From JAULUH01 sp032111745 (GTDB lineage Bacteria > Chloroflexota > Anaerolineae > JAAEKA01), in NCBI GenBank assembly GCA_032111745.1, contig JAULUH010000161.1, positions 1 to 15,716 of the forward strand: a stretch of DNA of 15,716 nucleotides. Reading direction: 5' to 3'. The position numbers and the translations under genes are program-made. The notes under the pieces are model-generated. The model was not told the origin of the DNA. It did not search any database and saw only the letters and a list, made by a program, of their open reading frames with translations. This document shows, piece by piece, positions 1 to 9,020 of this stretch (position 1 is the stretch's first letter; the number at the start of each line of letters is the position of its first letter).

Positions 1-107
1 AACTCGACGTCTACCTCGGCGCCTTCACCCAATCGAAGCGAGTCGAGCACTTCCTTGGGTAAGGAGACGACCATACTGTTCCCGGTCTTGAAGATTTTGC
101 GTACCAT
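1..107 (-). CDS. AbrB/MazE-type antitoxin N-terminus (partial, runs off window)
   Basis: The first 35 codons are present and begin MVRKIFKTGNSMVVSLPKEV, followed by LDSLRLGEGAEVDVE. This is the classic swapped-hairpin AbrB/MazE/SpoVT DNA-binding fold: a K-x-G-N-S turn, then the V-V-S-L-P strand, then a short helix and a G-x-E-V-x-V strand. Proteins of this family are DNA-binding antitoxins or transition-state regulators of about 75-90 residues, and in toxin-antitoxin operons they repress their own promoter. A GGGAG Shine-Dalgarno sequence ends 10 nt before the ATG, which supports this start. The C-terminal part and any partner toxin (MazF or PIN type) would lie beyond the left edge, so the antitoxin role is inferred from the family. 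Confidence 0.85.
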   Translation of the reverse strand, partial: MVRKIFKTGNSMVVSLPKEVLDSLRLGEGAEVDVE

Positions 108-156
108 GGTAGATCAACTCCCGTTCAGTGCGGTCTATACACCGTAAGTACATCGT

Positions 157-185
157 ATCATACCACGATGCCTTACGCGCTGCAA
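157..185 (-). promoter_or_regulatory. Candidate sigma70-type promoter of the AbrB-type gene
   Basis: On the minus strand, TTGCAG (180-185) and TATGAT (157-162) are separated by exactly 17 nt. The -10 matches the consensus at 5 of 6 positions, while the -35 matches only in TTG. Transcription would start near 150, giving a leader of about 40 nt before the ATG at 107. This was read by eye only. Confidence 0.45.
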
Positions 186-220
186 ATACCTTGGATGCGG
201 CAGGGTTTGCCTCAGCCGCG

Positions 221-250
221 CGTAGAGACGCAACATCTTGCGTCTCTACG
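221..250. repeat. REP-like palindrome, 13-bp perfect stem
   Basis: CGTAGAGACGCAA (221-233) and its exact reverse complement TTGCGTCTCTACG (238-250) are separated by the 4-nt loop CATC. GTAGAGAC-type palindromes are, to my knowledge, common dispersed intergenic repeats in Cyanobacteria and Chloroflexota. It lies between two divergent genes and no T-run follows it on either strand, so it is more likely a REP/MITE-like element than a terminator. Confidence 0.75.
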
Positions 251-338
251 GTGTGGCGGTGAACCCACCGCGGGCCTTGTTTGTGTAGACTATGCTAACC
301 CCAGGGTTAACCTCTGTTTGCCCAACTGGCCGGATGAT

Positions 339-367
339 TTGCGCGAAATGCGGCCCTATGGTATGCT
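339..367 (+). promoter_or_regulatory. Weak promoter candidate for the ABC transporter operon
   Basis: TTGCGC (339-344) and TATGCT (362-367) are spaced by 17 nt. Transcription would begin near 374, leaving a leader of about 240 nt before the binding-protein start at 617. The match is modest, and other promoters closer to the gene cannot be excluded. Confidence 0.25.
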
Positions 368-616
368 GCGGCCCGCAGCGCAGTCCCTCCGGAGATTGGG
401 ATGTGGCAGAACCTTACCTGCCAGAAAGGAGAGGCCGCGCTATCCCGTGCATGTGTGGATGGTCGTCTTCGAAGCCCGGCAAGCTTCATTCCCATGTGAA
501 CGACGCCACAGGCTCGTCGTGCAAGCGCTCCCTGGTGGACCGCGTGCCCCATCGGGGGTCGTGCTCAACAAACGTAAGGCACGCACCGTTTTCAGATTCC
601 CCAATTGGAGGAGAAG

Positions 617-2590
<1,974 letters not shown>

Positions 2591-2687
2591 TGTTGTGGAT
2601 GGCTCGTGGTGCGCGGCTACGGTATCGCTCCTGAGCGATCACCCTGCCAGCGCACTGCCAGCCTCCCAACCCGCCTGGACACCGCAG

Positions 2688-2721
2688 CGGGCGGGCACGT
2701 CCGTGAGAACGTGCCCGCCCG
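2688..2721 (+). terminator. Strong GC hairpin after the binding-protein gene
   Basis: CGGGCGGGCACGT (2688-2700) pairs perfectly with ACGTGCCCGCCCG (2709-2721) around an 8-nt loop and is followed by TTCGTT. The 13-bp GC stem suits an intrinsic terminator or attenuator, but the T-tract is weak. Placed between the receptor gene and the permeases, it could cause partial termination or protect the receptor mRNA from 3' decay, giving excess receptor over translocator as in many ABC operons. A second small hairpin (ATCGCTC/GAGCGAT) lies near 2624-2639. Confidence 0.6.
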
Positions 2722-2768
2722 TTCGTTGCAGGCGTAGGGATCACCTTGTTTTCAGTGCTATGCTGATT

Positions 2769-2819
2769 GTCATGCTGAACGGGTGAACGGCCAACGCCGC
2801 TTGACCCGCTCAAGGTGAC
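2769..2819. repeat. Imperfect hairpin, partial copy of a dispersed GTCATGCTGA repeat
   Basis: Two 23-nt arms (2769-2791 and 2797-2819) form an imperfect inverted repeat with a 5-nt loop; about 15 of 23 positions pair. The left part, GTCATGCTGAACGGGT followed by CGGCCAACG, closely matches the start of the longer repeat at 7441-7541. The right part differs from the other copies. It lies in the 326-bp gap before the permease genes, which otherwise holds only the hairpins near 2624-2721 and the permease Shine-Dalgarno sequence. Confidence 0.55.
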
Positions 2820-2916
2820 ACGGCCAAGCCCCCCTTGGTAGCGGTTCTGACAAAGGCGTTGGTGTAGCGCCGGGGGATTGCGGGTTTTCAAGACTGGTGC
2901 AGTCTGGAGGCATCCG

Positions 2917-4140
2917 ATGGCGAACTATCTGATCCGACGTTTGATCCAGGCGGCTTTCGTCGTCTTTCTGGCAGCGCTCTTCACCTATTTCCTATTCAAC
3001 ATCTCGCCCGGTGGTCCCCTGGCAGGCCTGCAACAGCAGCAGCGGCGCCTGACTCGGGAAGACCTGGCGCGCTTGCGCGCCAACTATGAGCTCGACTTCT
3101 ACTGGCCGTTCCGTTTCACGCGCTGGTTGATCGGCGTGCCGCAGGGGCCCATCGTCGTCGGTGGGCGGGAGTGGTTCGCCGATATACCGGTCGGATGCTA
3201 TCTGCCGCGCGACGAACAGGTCACCGGCCAGGATGGAGAAGAGGTGGTGACATCGGCAGGATGTGACGACTACGTCTATCTCTCGGAGGTGCCCGAGCTG
3301 CACCCCGCAGCCCTGGCTAGCCAAGGCATCCTGCGCGGGGACTTCGGGCTGTCTACCGTCGTGCGGCGGGGCGGAAGGGTGAGCGACGAGCTCTTGAGTC
3401 GTCTGCCCGCCACGCTGGAGCTCATGATCCTGGCAACGCTCCTGTCCTTCATGATCGGAGTCCCCATCGGCATCTACAGCGCCATCAAGCAGTATTCACG
3501 CTTTGACTATACATTTACCACCATCTCTTTCATTGGTTCGGCCATGCCTGTGTTTTTCTTTGGCCTACTGATGATCCTCGTATTTACGATCGCTCCGGTC
3601 TTCTTACAGGACACATTGCCCTGGCTGCCAAAGCTGCCTCCGGGATCGCGTGTGGCGTCCCGGGCCTATGAGGTGGCGTCCTGGCTGCCCCGCATCCAGC
3701 CCAAGACCCCCGTCGACCGGGCCCTGCACCTGTTCATGCCGGTGGTCGTGTTGACCTTCTTCTATATGGCCACCTGGAGCCGCTTCGTGCGCTCCTCCAT
3801 GCTGGAGGTGATGCGCCAGGACTACGTGCGCACGGCCCGGGCCAAGGGGCTGAAGGAGCGGGCCGTGATCAGCAAGCACGCCCTGCGCAACGCCCTGATC
3901 CCCTTCATCACCGTGGCCGTACTGCAGATTCCAGCTATCTTCGCCGGAGCTATCATTACCGAGACGGTGTTCGCCTGGCCAGGCATGGGACGCCTCTACT
4001 ACGACGCCCTGACCCGTAGTGACTGGCAGATTGCGTTGGCGTTCATTTTCATCACGGCCGTCCTGACCGTGTTGGCCACTTTGCTCGGTGACTTCCTGTA
4101 CATGGTGGTCGACCCGCGCATTCGCGCCATGTACTCCTGA
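2917..4140 (+). CDS. dppB: Peptide/nickel-type ABC transporter permease, DppB family
   Basis: This is one of the two membrane subunits that form the translocation channel of the importer; the symbol is a family-level name. Start at ATG 2917 follows a GGAGG (2906-2910) with a 6-nt spacer. The product has 407 residues, against about 300-340 for typical members. The first membrane segment is at residues 8-28, with further segments around 168-188, 203-227, 271-287, 328-350 and 372-397. The cytoplasmic EAA loop that docks the ATPase is at 304-330 (A-R-A-K-G-L then H-A-L-R-N-A-L-I-P). The extra length is mainly a hydrophilic loop between the first two membrane segments (about 73-138) with cysteines at 94 and 116, plus a longer loop at 229-270. 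The C-terminal D-P-R-I-R motif is typical. The stop is 22 nt before the next gene. Confidence 0.95.
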   Translation: MANYLIRRLIQAAFVVFLAALFTYFLFNISPGGPLAGLQQQQRRLTREDLARLRANYELDFYWPFRFTRWLIGVPQGPIVVGGREWFADIPVGCYLPRDEQVTGQDGEEVVTSAGCDDYVYLSEVPELHPAALASQGILRGDFGLSTVVRRGGRVSDELLSRLPATLELMILATLLSFMIGVPIGIYSAIKQYSRFDYTFTTISFIGSAMPVFFFGLLMILVFTIAPVFLQDTLPWLPKLPPGSRVASRAYEVASWLPRIQPKTPVDRALHLFMPVVVLTFFYMATWSRFVRSSMLEVMRQDYVRTARAKGLKERAVISKHALRNALIPFITVAVLQIPAIFAGAIITETVFAWPGMGRLYYDALTRSDWQIALAFIFITAVLTVLATLLGDFLYMVVDPRIRAMYS

Positions 4141-4162
4141 GCCGTCTCGGAGGAGTGAAGCC

Positions 4163-5164
4163 ATGACCTCTGTTGCCCAACCCGTGCTGGCCCGCCCCGA
4201 AGGCCTCGAGGAGAAATCCGAGAGCCAGTTTCGCATCGTGCTGCGGCGCTTCCGCCGCCACAAGCTGGCCATGATCTCGGCCATCCTGATCGCGTTTGTC
4301 TTCGTGGTCTCTTTGCTGGCGCCGATGATCACTACCTACCCGCGCGATGCGGTGGACATCTCGACCACCGCCCGCCCCGCGCCCCCGGGCACCCGCGATT
4401 CCCAGGGCAACCTGCACATTCTGGGCGTCGACCACCTGGGCCGTGACCTGTTTACCCGCGTCCTCTACGCCGCCCGCGTCTCCCTGTCCATCGCCATCCT
4501 GGTGGTGCTGATCAGCGAGACCTTCGGCACCCTGGTGGGCGCCATCGCCGGTTACTACGGCGGCGTGGCCGACTCCATCATCTCGCGCGTCATCGAGTTC
4601 ATGCTCACCATCCCCACCCTACCCATCCTGCTCATCATCTCCGCCATCTTATTACAGCGCGAGGTGGTCCTGCCCCTGCCCCCCGCCGTCAACCGCTTCC
4701 TCAGCGCCCTGCTGCTGGCGCCCGAGCGGGAGGCCCAGAAGGTGGTGGTGCTGGTCTTCGTGCTGGTCATCTTTGGCTGGCTGGGCGCGGCCCGTCTCAT
4801 GCGCGGCATGGCCCTGTCCCTCAGCAAACAGGACTTCGTGGAGGCCCTGCGTGCGGCCGGCGCCTCCGACGCCCGCATCATCTTCCGCCACATCATCCCC
4901 AACGGCATTGCGCCCATCCTGGTCAACGCCAGCCTGGCCCTGGGCGGCGTCATCGTCCTGGAGTCCGCCCTCAGCTTCCTGGGCCTGGGCGTGCAGGATC
5001 CCACGCCCACCTGGGGCAACATGCTCTCCACCTCCCAGAGCTACATGTTCCAGCACCCCTGGCTGCCCCTGGTCCCCGGGGTCTTCCTGGTGATCGTGTC
5101 CATCGGCTTCAACTTCGTCGGCGATGGCCTGCGCGACGCCCTCGATCCCCGGCTGAAGAGGTAG
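4163..5164 (+). CDS. dppC: Peptide/nickel-type ABC transporter permease, DppC family
   Basis: This is the second channel subunit, pairing with the DppB-type protein just upstream. The ATG at 4163 has the ribosome site CGGAGGAG (4148-4155) and lies 22 nt after the dppB stop; an earlier in-frame start would overlap dppB. The product has 333 residues. The N-terminal cytoplasmic segment carries the basic F-R-R-H-K-L-A motif (30-36), as usual for OppC_N. The first membrane helix is about 37-57, and H-I-L-G-V-D-H-L-G-R-D (85-95) is a DppC hallmark. Further helices follow, and the EAA loop is at 224-251 (E-A-L-R-A-A-G-A then H-I-I-P-N). It ends in D-P-R-L-K-R. A hydrophilic stretch at about 165-195 is longer than in most relatives. 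Its stop is 2 nt before the ATPase gene. Confidence 0.95.
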   Translation: MTSVAQPVLARPEGLEEKSESQFRIVLRRFRRHKLAMISAILIAFVFVVSLLAPMITTYPRDAVDISTTARPAPPGTRDSQGNLHILGVDHLGRDLFTRVLYAARVSLSIAILVVLISETFGTLVGAIAGYYGGVADSIISRVIEFMLTIPTLPILLIISAILLQREVVLPLPPAVNRFLSALLLAPEREAQKVVVLVFVLVIFGWLGAARLMRGMALSLSKQDFVEALRAAGASDARIIFRHIIPNGIAPILVNASLALGGVIVLESALSFLGLGVQDPTPTWGNMLSTSQSYMFQHPWLPLVPGVFLVIVSIGFNFVGDGLRDALDPRLKR

Positions 5165-5166
5165 CC

Positions 5167-6309
5167 ATGGCCAGCGAAACCAGCACCGACAGCCAGGGCG
5201 GGCACCAACACCAGTCCCTATTGGACGTCAGGGGCCTCAAGACCTTCTTCTTCACCGAGGACGGCGTGGTCCAGGCCGTCAACGGCGTCGACTTCGCCAT
5301 CCCCGAGGGCCACGTCATGGGCCTGGTGGGCGAGTCCGGCTGCGGCAAGAGCGTCACCTCCCTCTCCATCATGCGCCTGATCGGCGGCTCCGGCAAGATC
5401 GTCGAGGGCCAGGTGCTGCTCAAGGGCCGCGACCTGGTCACCATGCCCGAGGAGGAGATCCTGAACCTGCGCGGCGGCCAGATGTCCATGATCTTCCAGC
5501 AGCCCACCAGCTCCCTCAACCCCATCTTCCGCATCGGCGACCAGGTGGCCGAGGTCTTCATCCAGCACCAGGGGCTCAGCAAGCGGGAGGCCTGGGGCAA
5601 GGCCGTGGACATGTTCGATAGGGTCGGCATCCCCGACCCGGCCCGCCGGGCCAAGTCCTTTCCCCATGAGATCTCCGGCGGCCAGGCCCAGCGGGTCATG
5701 ATCGCCATGGCCCTGGCCTGCCTGCCCGACCTGCTCATCGCCGACGAGCCTACCACGGCCCTGGACGTGACCATCCAGGCCCAGATCCTGGACCTGATGC
5801 GGCGCATGCAACAGGACCTGGGCACCACCATCCTGCTGATCACCCATGACCTGGGTGTGATCGCGGAGATGTGCAACGACGTGGCTGTCATGTACGCCGG
5901 CCTGATCGTGGAGTACGCCGAGGTCCATACTCTCTTCGAGAAGCCGCTGCACCCCTACACCGAGGGTCTCATGGCCGCCATCCCGGTGCTGGGCGACGTG
6001 CGCGATACCCTGGCCGTGATCCCGGGCACCGTGCCTGACCTGATCAACCTGCCCCCCGGCTGCAAGTTCGCCCCGCGCTGTCCCTACGCCCAGGAGGTTT
6101 GCGTCCGGCAAGAGCCTGACCTCCTGGAGGCCGGCCCGGGCCACAAGGTGCGCTGTTTCATCTACGACCCGGCCACCAGCGCCCTGTGGGCAGGGGTGGA
6201 GCGCACCGACTGGCGCTTCACCGGCGACGAGGTGTTCGCGCCTGCTGCCGTAGACGTGGCCGTAAGCGTGGTGGCTGAGGCTGCAGGAGGTGGCTTTGAT
6301 GGCCAATAA
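5167..6309 (+). CDS. dppD: Peptide/nickel-type ABC transporter ATPase, DppD/OppD family
   Basis: This is one of two cytoplasmic ATPases that power import. The 380-residue product shows Walker A GESGCGKS (55-62), Q-loop Q111/Q112, ABC signature S-G-G-Q-A-Q-R (170-176), Walker B LLIADEPTT (189-197) and switch His227. After the ATPase core comes the oligopeptide/dipeptide C-terminal domain (L-H-P-Y-T-E-G-L at 261-268, V-I-P-G-T-V-P at 284-290) with four cysteines at 299, 305, 312 and 330. This cysteine pattern is known to bind an iron-sulfur cluster in characterised DppD/DppF proteins, so a cluster is inferred here. The start ATG follows the dppC stop by 2 nt with AGAGG just upstream, indicating translational coupling. 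The last 11 nt overlap dppF. A C-terminal extension of about 45 residues after the cysteine motif is unassigned. Confidence 0.95.
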   Translation: MASETSTDSQGGHQHQSLLDVRGLKTFFFTEDGVVQAVNGVDFAIPEGHVMGLVGESGCGKSVTSLSIMRLIGGSGKIVEGQVLLKGRDLVTMPEEEILNLRGGQMSMIFQQPTSSLNPIFRIGDQVAEVFIQHQGLSKREAWGKAVDMFDRVGIPDPARRAKSFPHEISGGQAQRVMIAMALACLPDLLIADEPTTALDVTIQAQILDLMRRMQQDLGTTILLITHDLGVIAEMCNDVAVMYAGLIVEYAEVHTLFEKPLHPYTEGLMAAIPVLGDVRDTLAVIPGTVPDLINLPPGCKFAPRCPYAQEVCVRQEPDLLEAGPGHKVRCFIYDPATSALWAGVERTDWRFTGDEVFAPAAVDVAVSVVAEAAGGGFDGQ

Positions 6310-7339
6310 CCTGGGTGCGACCGGCAAAGACATCCTCGTCGTCGAGGACCTCAAGAAATACTTCCCCATCCGCTCGGGCCTCTTACAGAAGGTTAGCGCC
6401 TGGGTCAAGGCCGTCGACGGCGTCAGCTTCGCCATCCGCGAGGGCGAGACCTTTGGCCTGGTGGGCGAGTCCGGCTGCGGCAAGACCACCGTCGGCCGCA
6501 CGATCCTGCGCCTGGTGCCCGACAGCGGCGGCCGCGTCTTCTTCGACGGCGAGGATATCTTCGCCATGAGCAAGCGCGAGTTCAAGCCCATGCGCCGGGA
6601 CATGCAGATCGTGTTCCAGGACCCCTATTCGTCCCTGGATCCCCGCATGCCCGTGGGTGAGATCATCTCCGAGGGCATGAAGGTGCACGGCATGGGCTCG
6701 CCCAAGGAGCGCGACGCCGTCGTCTTCGAGCTCCTGAAGAAGGTGGGCATGAACCCCTACCACGCCCGCCGCTATCCCCACGAGTTCTCCGGCGGCCAGC
6801 GCCAGCGCATCGGCATCGCCCGCGCCCTGGCCCTCCAGCCCCGCTTCATCATCTGCGACGAGCCCGTGTCTGCCCTGGACGTCTCCGTACAGTCCGCGGT
6901 GCTGAACCTGTTGCGCAACCTGCAGCGGGAGATGGGGTTGACCTATCTCTTCATCGCCCACAACCTGAGCGTAGTGGAGCACATCAGCGACCGGGTGGGT
7001 GTCATGTACCTGGGCAAGATGGTCGAGCTGACGGATCGGGAGTCGCTCTACCGCAATCCCCTGCATCCCTACACCCAGGCCCTGCTCTCGGCCATCCCCA
7101 TGCCCGATCCCGACTTTGAGAAGGAGCGCATCGTGCTCACGGGCGACGTGCCGTCGCCCCTCAACCCGCCTTCTGGCTGCCGCTTCCATCCCCGCTGCTC
7201 CTATGTCATGGACATCTGCAAGGAGGTCGACCCGCCCTTCGAGCAGAAGCACTCGGACCACTGGGTGGCCTGCCACCTCTACTCCACCGGCTCCTTCACG
7301 CCGGGCCAGCCGGCCGAGGAGGCCATGCCGGTCCAGTGA
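6299..7339 (+). CDS. dppF: Peptide/nickel-type ABC transporter ATPase, DppF/OppF family
   Basis: This is the second ATPase of the importer. The ATG at 6299 is preceded by a perfect AGGAGG (6285-6290) at 8-nt spacing, and it overlaps the dppD end by 11 nt. The 346-residue product has Walker A GESGCGKT (56-63), Q-loop Q107, signature S-G-G-Q-R-Q-R (164-170), Walker B FIICDEPVSALD (183-194) and switch His221. The OppF-type C-terminal domain (L-H-P-Y-T-Q-A-L at 255-262) has cysteines at 294, 300, 307 and 325, again fitting an iron-sulfur site. The OppF-like long insert before Walker A (residues 22-38) is present. The last 15 residues and stop lie in the first unit of a 57-bp tandem duplication, so the C-terminus may have been longer in an ancestor. 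Confidence 0.95.
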   Translation: MANNLGATGKDILVVEDLKKYFPIRSGLLQKVSAWVKAVDGVSFAIREGETFGLVGESGCGKTTVGRTILRLVPDSGGRVFFDGEDIFAMSKREFKPMRRDMQIVFQDPYSSLDPRMPVGEIISEGMKVHGMGSPKERDAVVFELLKKVGMNPYHARRYPHEFSGGQRQRIGIARALALQPRFIICDEPVSALDVSVQSAVLNLLRNLQREMGLTYLFIAHNLSVVEHISDRVGVMYLGKMVELTDRESLYRNPLHPYTQALLSAIPMPDPDFEKERIVLTGDVPSPLNPPSGCRFHPRCSYVMDICKEVDPPFEQKHSDHWVACHLYSTGSFTPGQPAEEAMPVQ

Positions 7340-7408
7340 CCCGGCGGCTCCTCTACGCCTGGCCAGCCGGCTAGGGCGGCCACGCCAGTGCAGTGCCCCG
7401 GCGGCCCG
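7295..7408 (+). repeat. 57-bp imperfect tandem duplication across the dppF stop codon
   Basis: Unit 1 (7295-7351) ends the dppF coding region and includes its TGA. Unit 2 (7352-7408) follows directly. Both contain GGCCAGCCGGC, CAGTG and CCCGGCGGC in register. The period is 19 codons, so unit 2 remains in frame after the stop: F-T-P-G-Q-P-A-E-E-A-M-P-V-Q-stop is echoed by S-T-P-G-Q-P-A-R-A-A-T-P-V-Q-C, with TGA in unit 1 facing TGC in unit 2. Confidence 0.8.
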
Positions 7409-7440
7409 CCAGAGGCCTGGCCGCTTTCCAGACTGTTCTC

Positions 7441-7541
7441 CGTGTCATGCTGAACGGGTCTGGCGGCCAACGTCGCAGGAACCGCCAGCATCGCTCTCGC
7501 CGAACCGTTCGTACGAGCACGCGGCGTTAGTGAAGCATCTC
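7441..7541. repeat. Dispersed ~100-bp intergenic repeat, copy A
   Basis: It begins CGTGTCATGCTGA, contains the 20-nt core ACCGTTCGTACGAGCACGCG (7504-7523) and ends GAAGCATCTC. The same blocks recur in the same order and almost the same spacing at 14792-14890. Between the left end and the core is a hairpin, CTGGCGG (7460-7466) with CCGCCAG (7482-7488). It lies in the gap after dppF. It resembles the widespread GTCATxCTGA...GAAGxATCT intergenic repeats of several bacterial phyla, here with a specific interior. Confidence 0.7.
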
Positions 7542-7617
7542 TCGCCGTCTACCCGCGATAGTCGCCTTCAGTGGCAGGCGGCCGAAAACCTTTGACTTTT
7601 CATAAACCATGTTCCGG

Positions 7618-7646
7618 CGGGTAGCCAGTGGGTTATAGGCTACCCG
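7618..7646 (+). terminator. Hairpin with T-rich tail, probable terminator of the ABC operon
   Basis: CGGGTAGCC (7618-7626) pairs with GGCTACCCG (7638-7646) around an 11-nt loop and is followed by TTTGTGT. This fits an intrinsic terminator for the upstream operon. It ends only 27 nt before the next gene, and its loop and right arm hold TATAGG (7634-7639), a possible -10 for that gene, so an operator role is an alternative. Confidence 0.5.
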
Positions 7647-7673
7647 TTTGTGTCCCTTCCCCCCTGAACCACC

Positions 7674-9020
7674 ATGCCAAACTCCGCCCCTCAAGGCATG
7701 CGCGCCTTCACCATCGTCTGGCTGGGCCAGGTGGTATCCCTCCTGGGCACCTCCATGACCCAGTTCGCCCTTACCCTGTGGGCCTACCAGCTCACCGGCC
7801 AGGCCACGGCCCTGGCCCTCATGGGCTTCTTCACCTTCGGCCCCACCGTGCTGCTCAGCCCCGTAGCCGGCGCCCTGGTGGACCGCTGGAACCGCAAGCT
7901 GGTCATGGCGCTCAGCGACCTGGGCGCGGGCTTGGCTACCCTGACGATCCTCCTCCTCTTCCTGGCCGGCCGCCTGGAGATCTGGCACCTCTATGTGGCC
8001 GGTGCCTTCGCCGGTGCCTTCCAGGCCTTCCAGTTCCCCGCTTATTCCGCGGCTATCACCATGATGCTGCCCAAGGAGCAGTATGCCCGGGCCAGTGGCA
8101 TGCTCTCCCTGGCCGAGTCCGCCTCCCAGATCGCCGCGCCCGTGCTGGCGGCCGCACTCATCGGCATCATCGGCCTCGGCGGTATCCTGGCCATCGACGT
8201 CGCCACCTTCGTCGTCGCCCTCCTGGCTCTCTTGGTGGTGCGCATTCCCCAGCCGCCGGTTACCGAGGCCGGCCGCGAGGGTAGCGGCAGCCTGCTGGAA
8301 GAGTCCCTCTACGGCTTTCGCTATATCCTGCGCTACCCCAGCCTGCTCGGCCTGCTGCTTACCTTCTTTGCCGTCAACTTCATCGGCACCTTTGCCTTCA
8401 TCCTGGCCGCGCCCCTGGTCCTCGCCCGCACCAACAATGACCAGCTCGTCCTGGGCACGGTGCAGTCCATCGGGGGCATTGGCGGTGTGCTGGGTGGCTT
8501 GCTGCTCAGCGTCTGGGGAGGGCCCCGCCGCAAGGTCGACGGCGTGTTGGGCGGATTCATCCTGGAGAGCCTGTTTGGAGTCCTGGTGATCGGCCTGGGC
8601 CGGGGCATCGTGTTGTGGGCCGCCGGCCTCTTCTTCTCCGGCTTCATGCTCCCCATCCTCAACGGGTCCAGCCAGGCTATCTGGCAGGCCAAGGTGGCGC
8701 CGGATGTCCAGGGCCGGGTCTTCTCCGTGCGCCGGCTCATCGCCCAGATCACCGCCCCCCTGGCCATGCTCCTGGCCGGCCCCCTGGCCGACTACGTGTT
8801 CGAGCCCGCCATGATGCCCGGCGGTGCCTGGGCCGGCACCTTCGGCGGCCTGGTGGGCACCGGCCCCGGTGCCGGCATCTCCCTGATCTTCATCATCGCC
8901 GGGCTGTTAGGCGCGCTGGTGGGCGTAGTTGGCTACGCCATCCCGGCCATCCGGGACGTGGAGACCATCCTGCCCGATCATGACGCCGGCGGTGCTGCCC
9001 TGGCGGGATCGTCCGCTTGA
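7674..9020 (+). CDS. MFS exporter, DHA3 / macrolide-efflux-like (MFS_3 type)
   Basis: This is a 448-residue major facilitator protein with about twelve hydrophobic segments, expected to export a small molecule by proton antiport. The opening R-A-F-T-I-V-W-L-G-Q-V-V-S-L-L-G-T (10-26) and the motif-A-like loop G-A-L-V-D-R-W-N-R-K (66-75) are typical of the DHA3 group (MefA/EntS-like). The inter-domain loop (about 200-225) precedes Y-G-F-R-Y-I-L-R-Y-P, also characteristic of this group. The substrate cannot be predicted; drug or siderophore names in databases would be guesses. No Shine-Dalgarno sequence is visible before the ATG at 7674, and M9 (7698) is an alternative start. The last 43 bp overlap the convergent cation transporter gene. 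Confidence 0.88.
   Translation: MPNSAPQGMRAFTIVWLGQVVSLLGTSMTQFALTLWAYQLTGQATALALMGFFTFGPTVLLSPVAGALVDRWNRKLVMALSDLGAGLATLTILLLFLAGRLEIWHLYVAGAFAGAFQAFQFPAYSAAITMMLPKEQYARASGMLSLAESASQIAAPVLAAALIGIIGLGGILAIDVATFVVALLALLVVRIPQPPVTEAGREGSGSLLEESLYGFRYILRYPSLLGLLLTFFAVNFIGTFAFILAAPLVLARTNNDQLVLGTVQSIGGIGGVLGGLLLSVWGGPRRKVDGVLGGFILESLFGVLVIGLGRGIVLWAAGLFFSGFMLPILNGSSQAIWQAKVAPDVQGRVFSVRRLIAQITAPLAMLLAGPLADYVFEPAMMPGGAWAGTFGGLVGTGPGAGISLIFIIAGLLGALVGVVGYAIPAIRDVETILPDHDAGGAALAGSSA

Larger units (their letters stand above)
108..616. other. Intergenic region between divergent antitoxin and transporter genes
   Basis: These 509 bases hold the minus-strand antitoxin promoter, a perfect 13-bp palindromic hairpin (221-250) and one weak plus-strand promoter candidate (339-367). 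Open frames crossing the region have no recognisable domain, no convincing Shine-Dalgarno sequence and unlikely composition, so I call no gene here. No riboswitch fold was recognised in the leader of about 240 nt before the binding-protein gene. Confidence 0.6.

Noticed and set aside
221..250. Terminator interpretation of the GTAGAGAC palindrome
   Set aside because: It lies between divergent genes and lacks a T-run on both sides.
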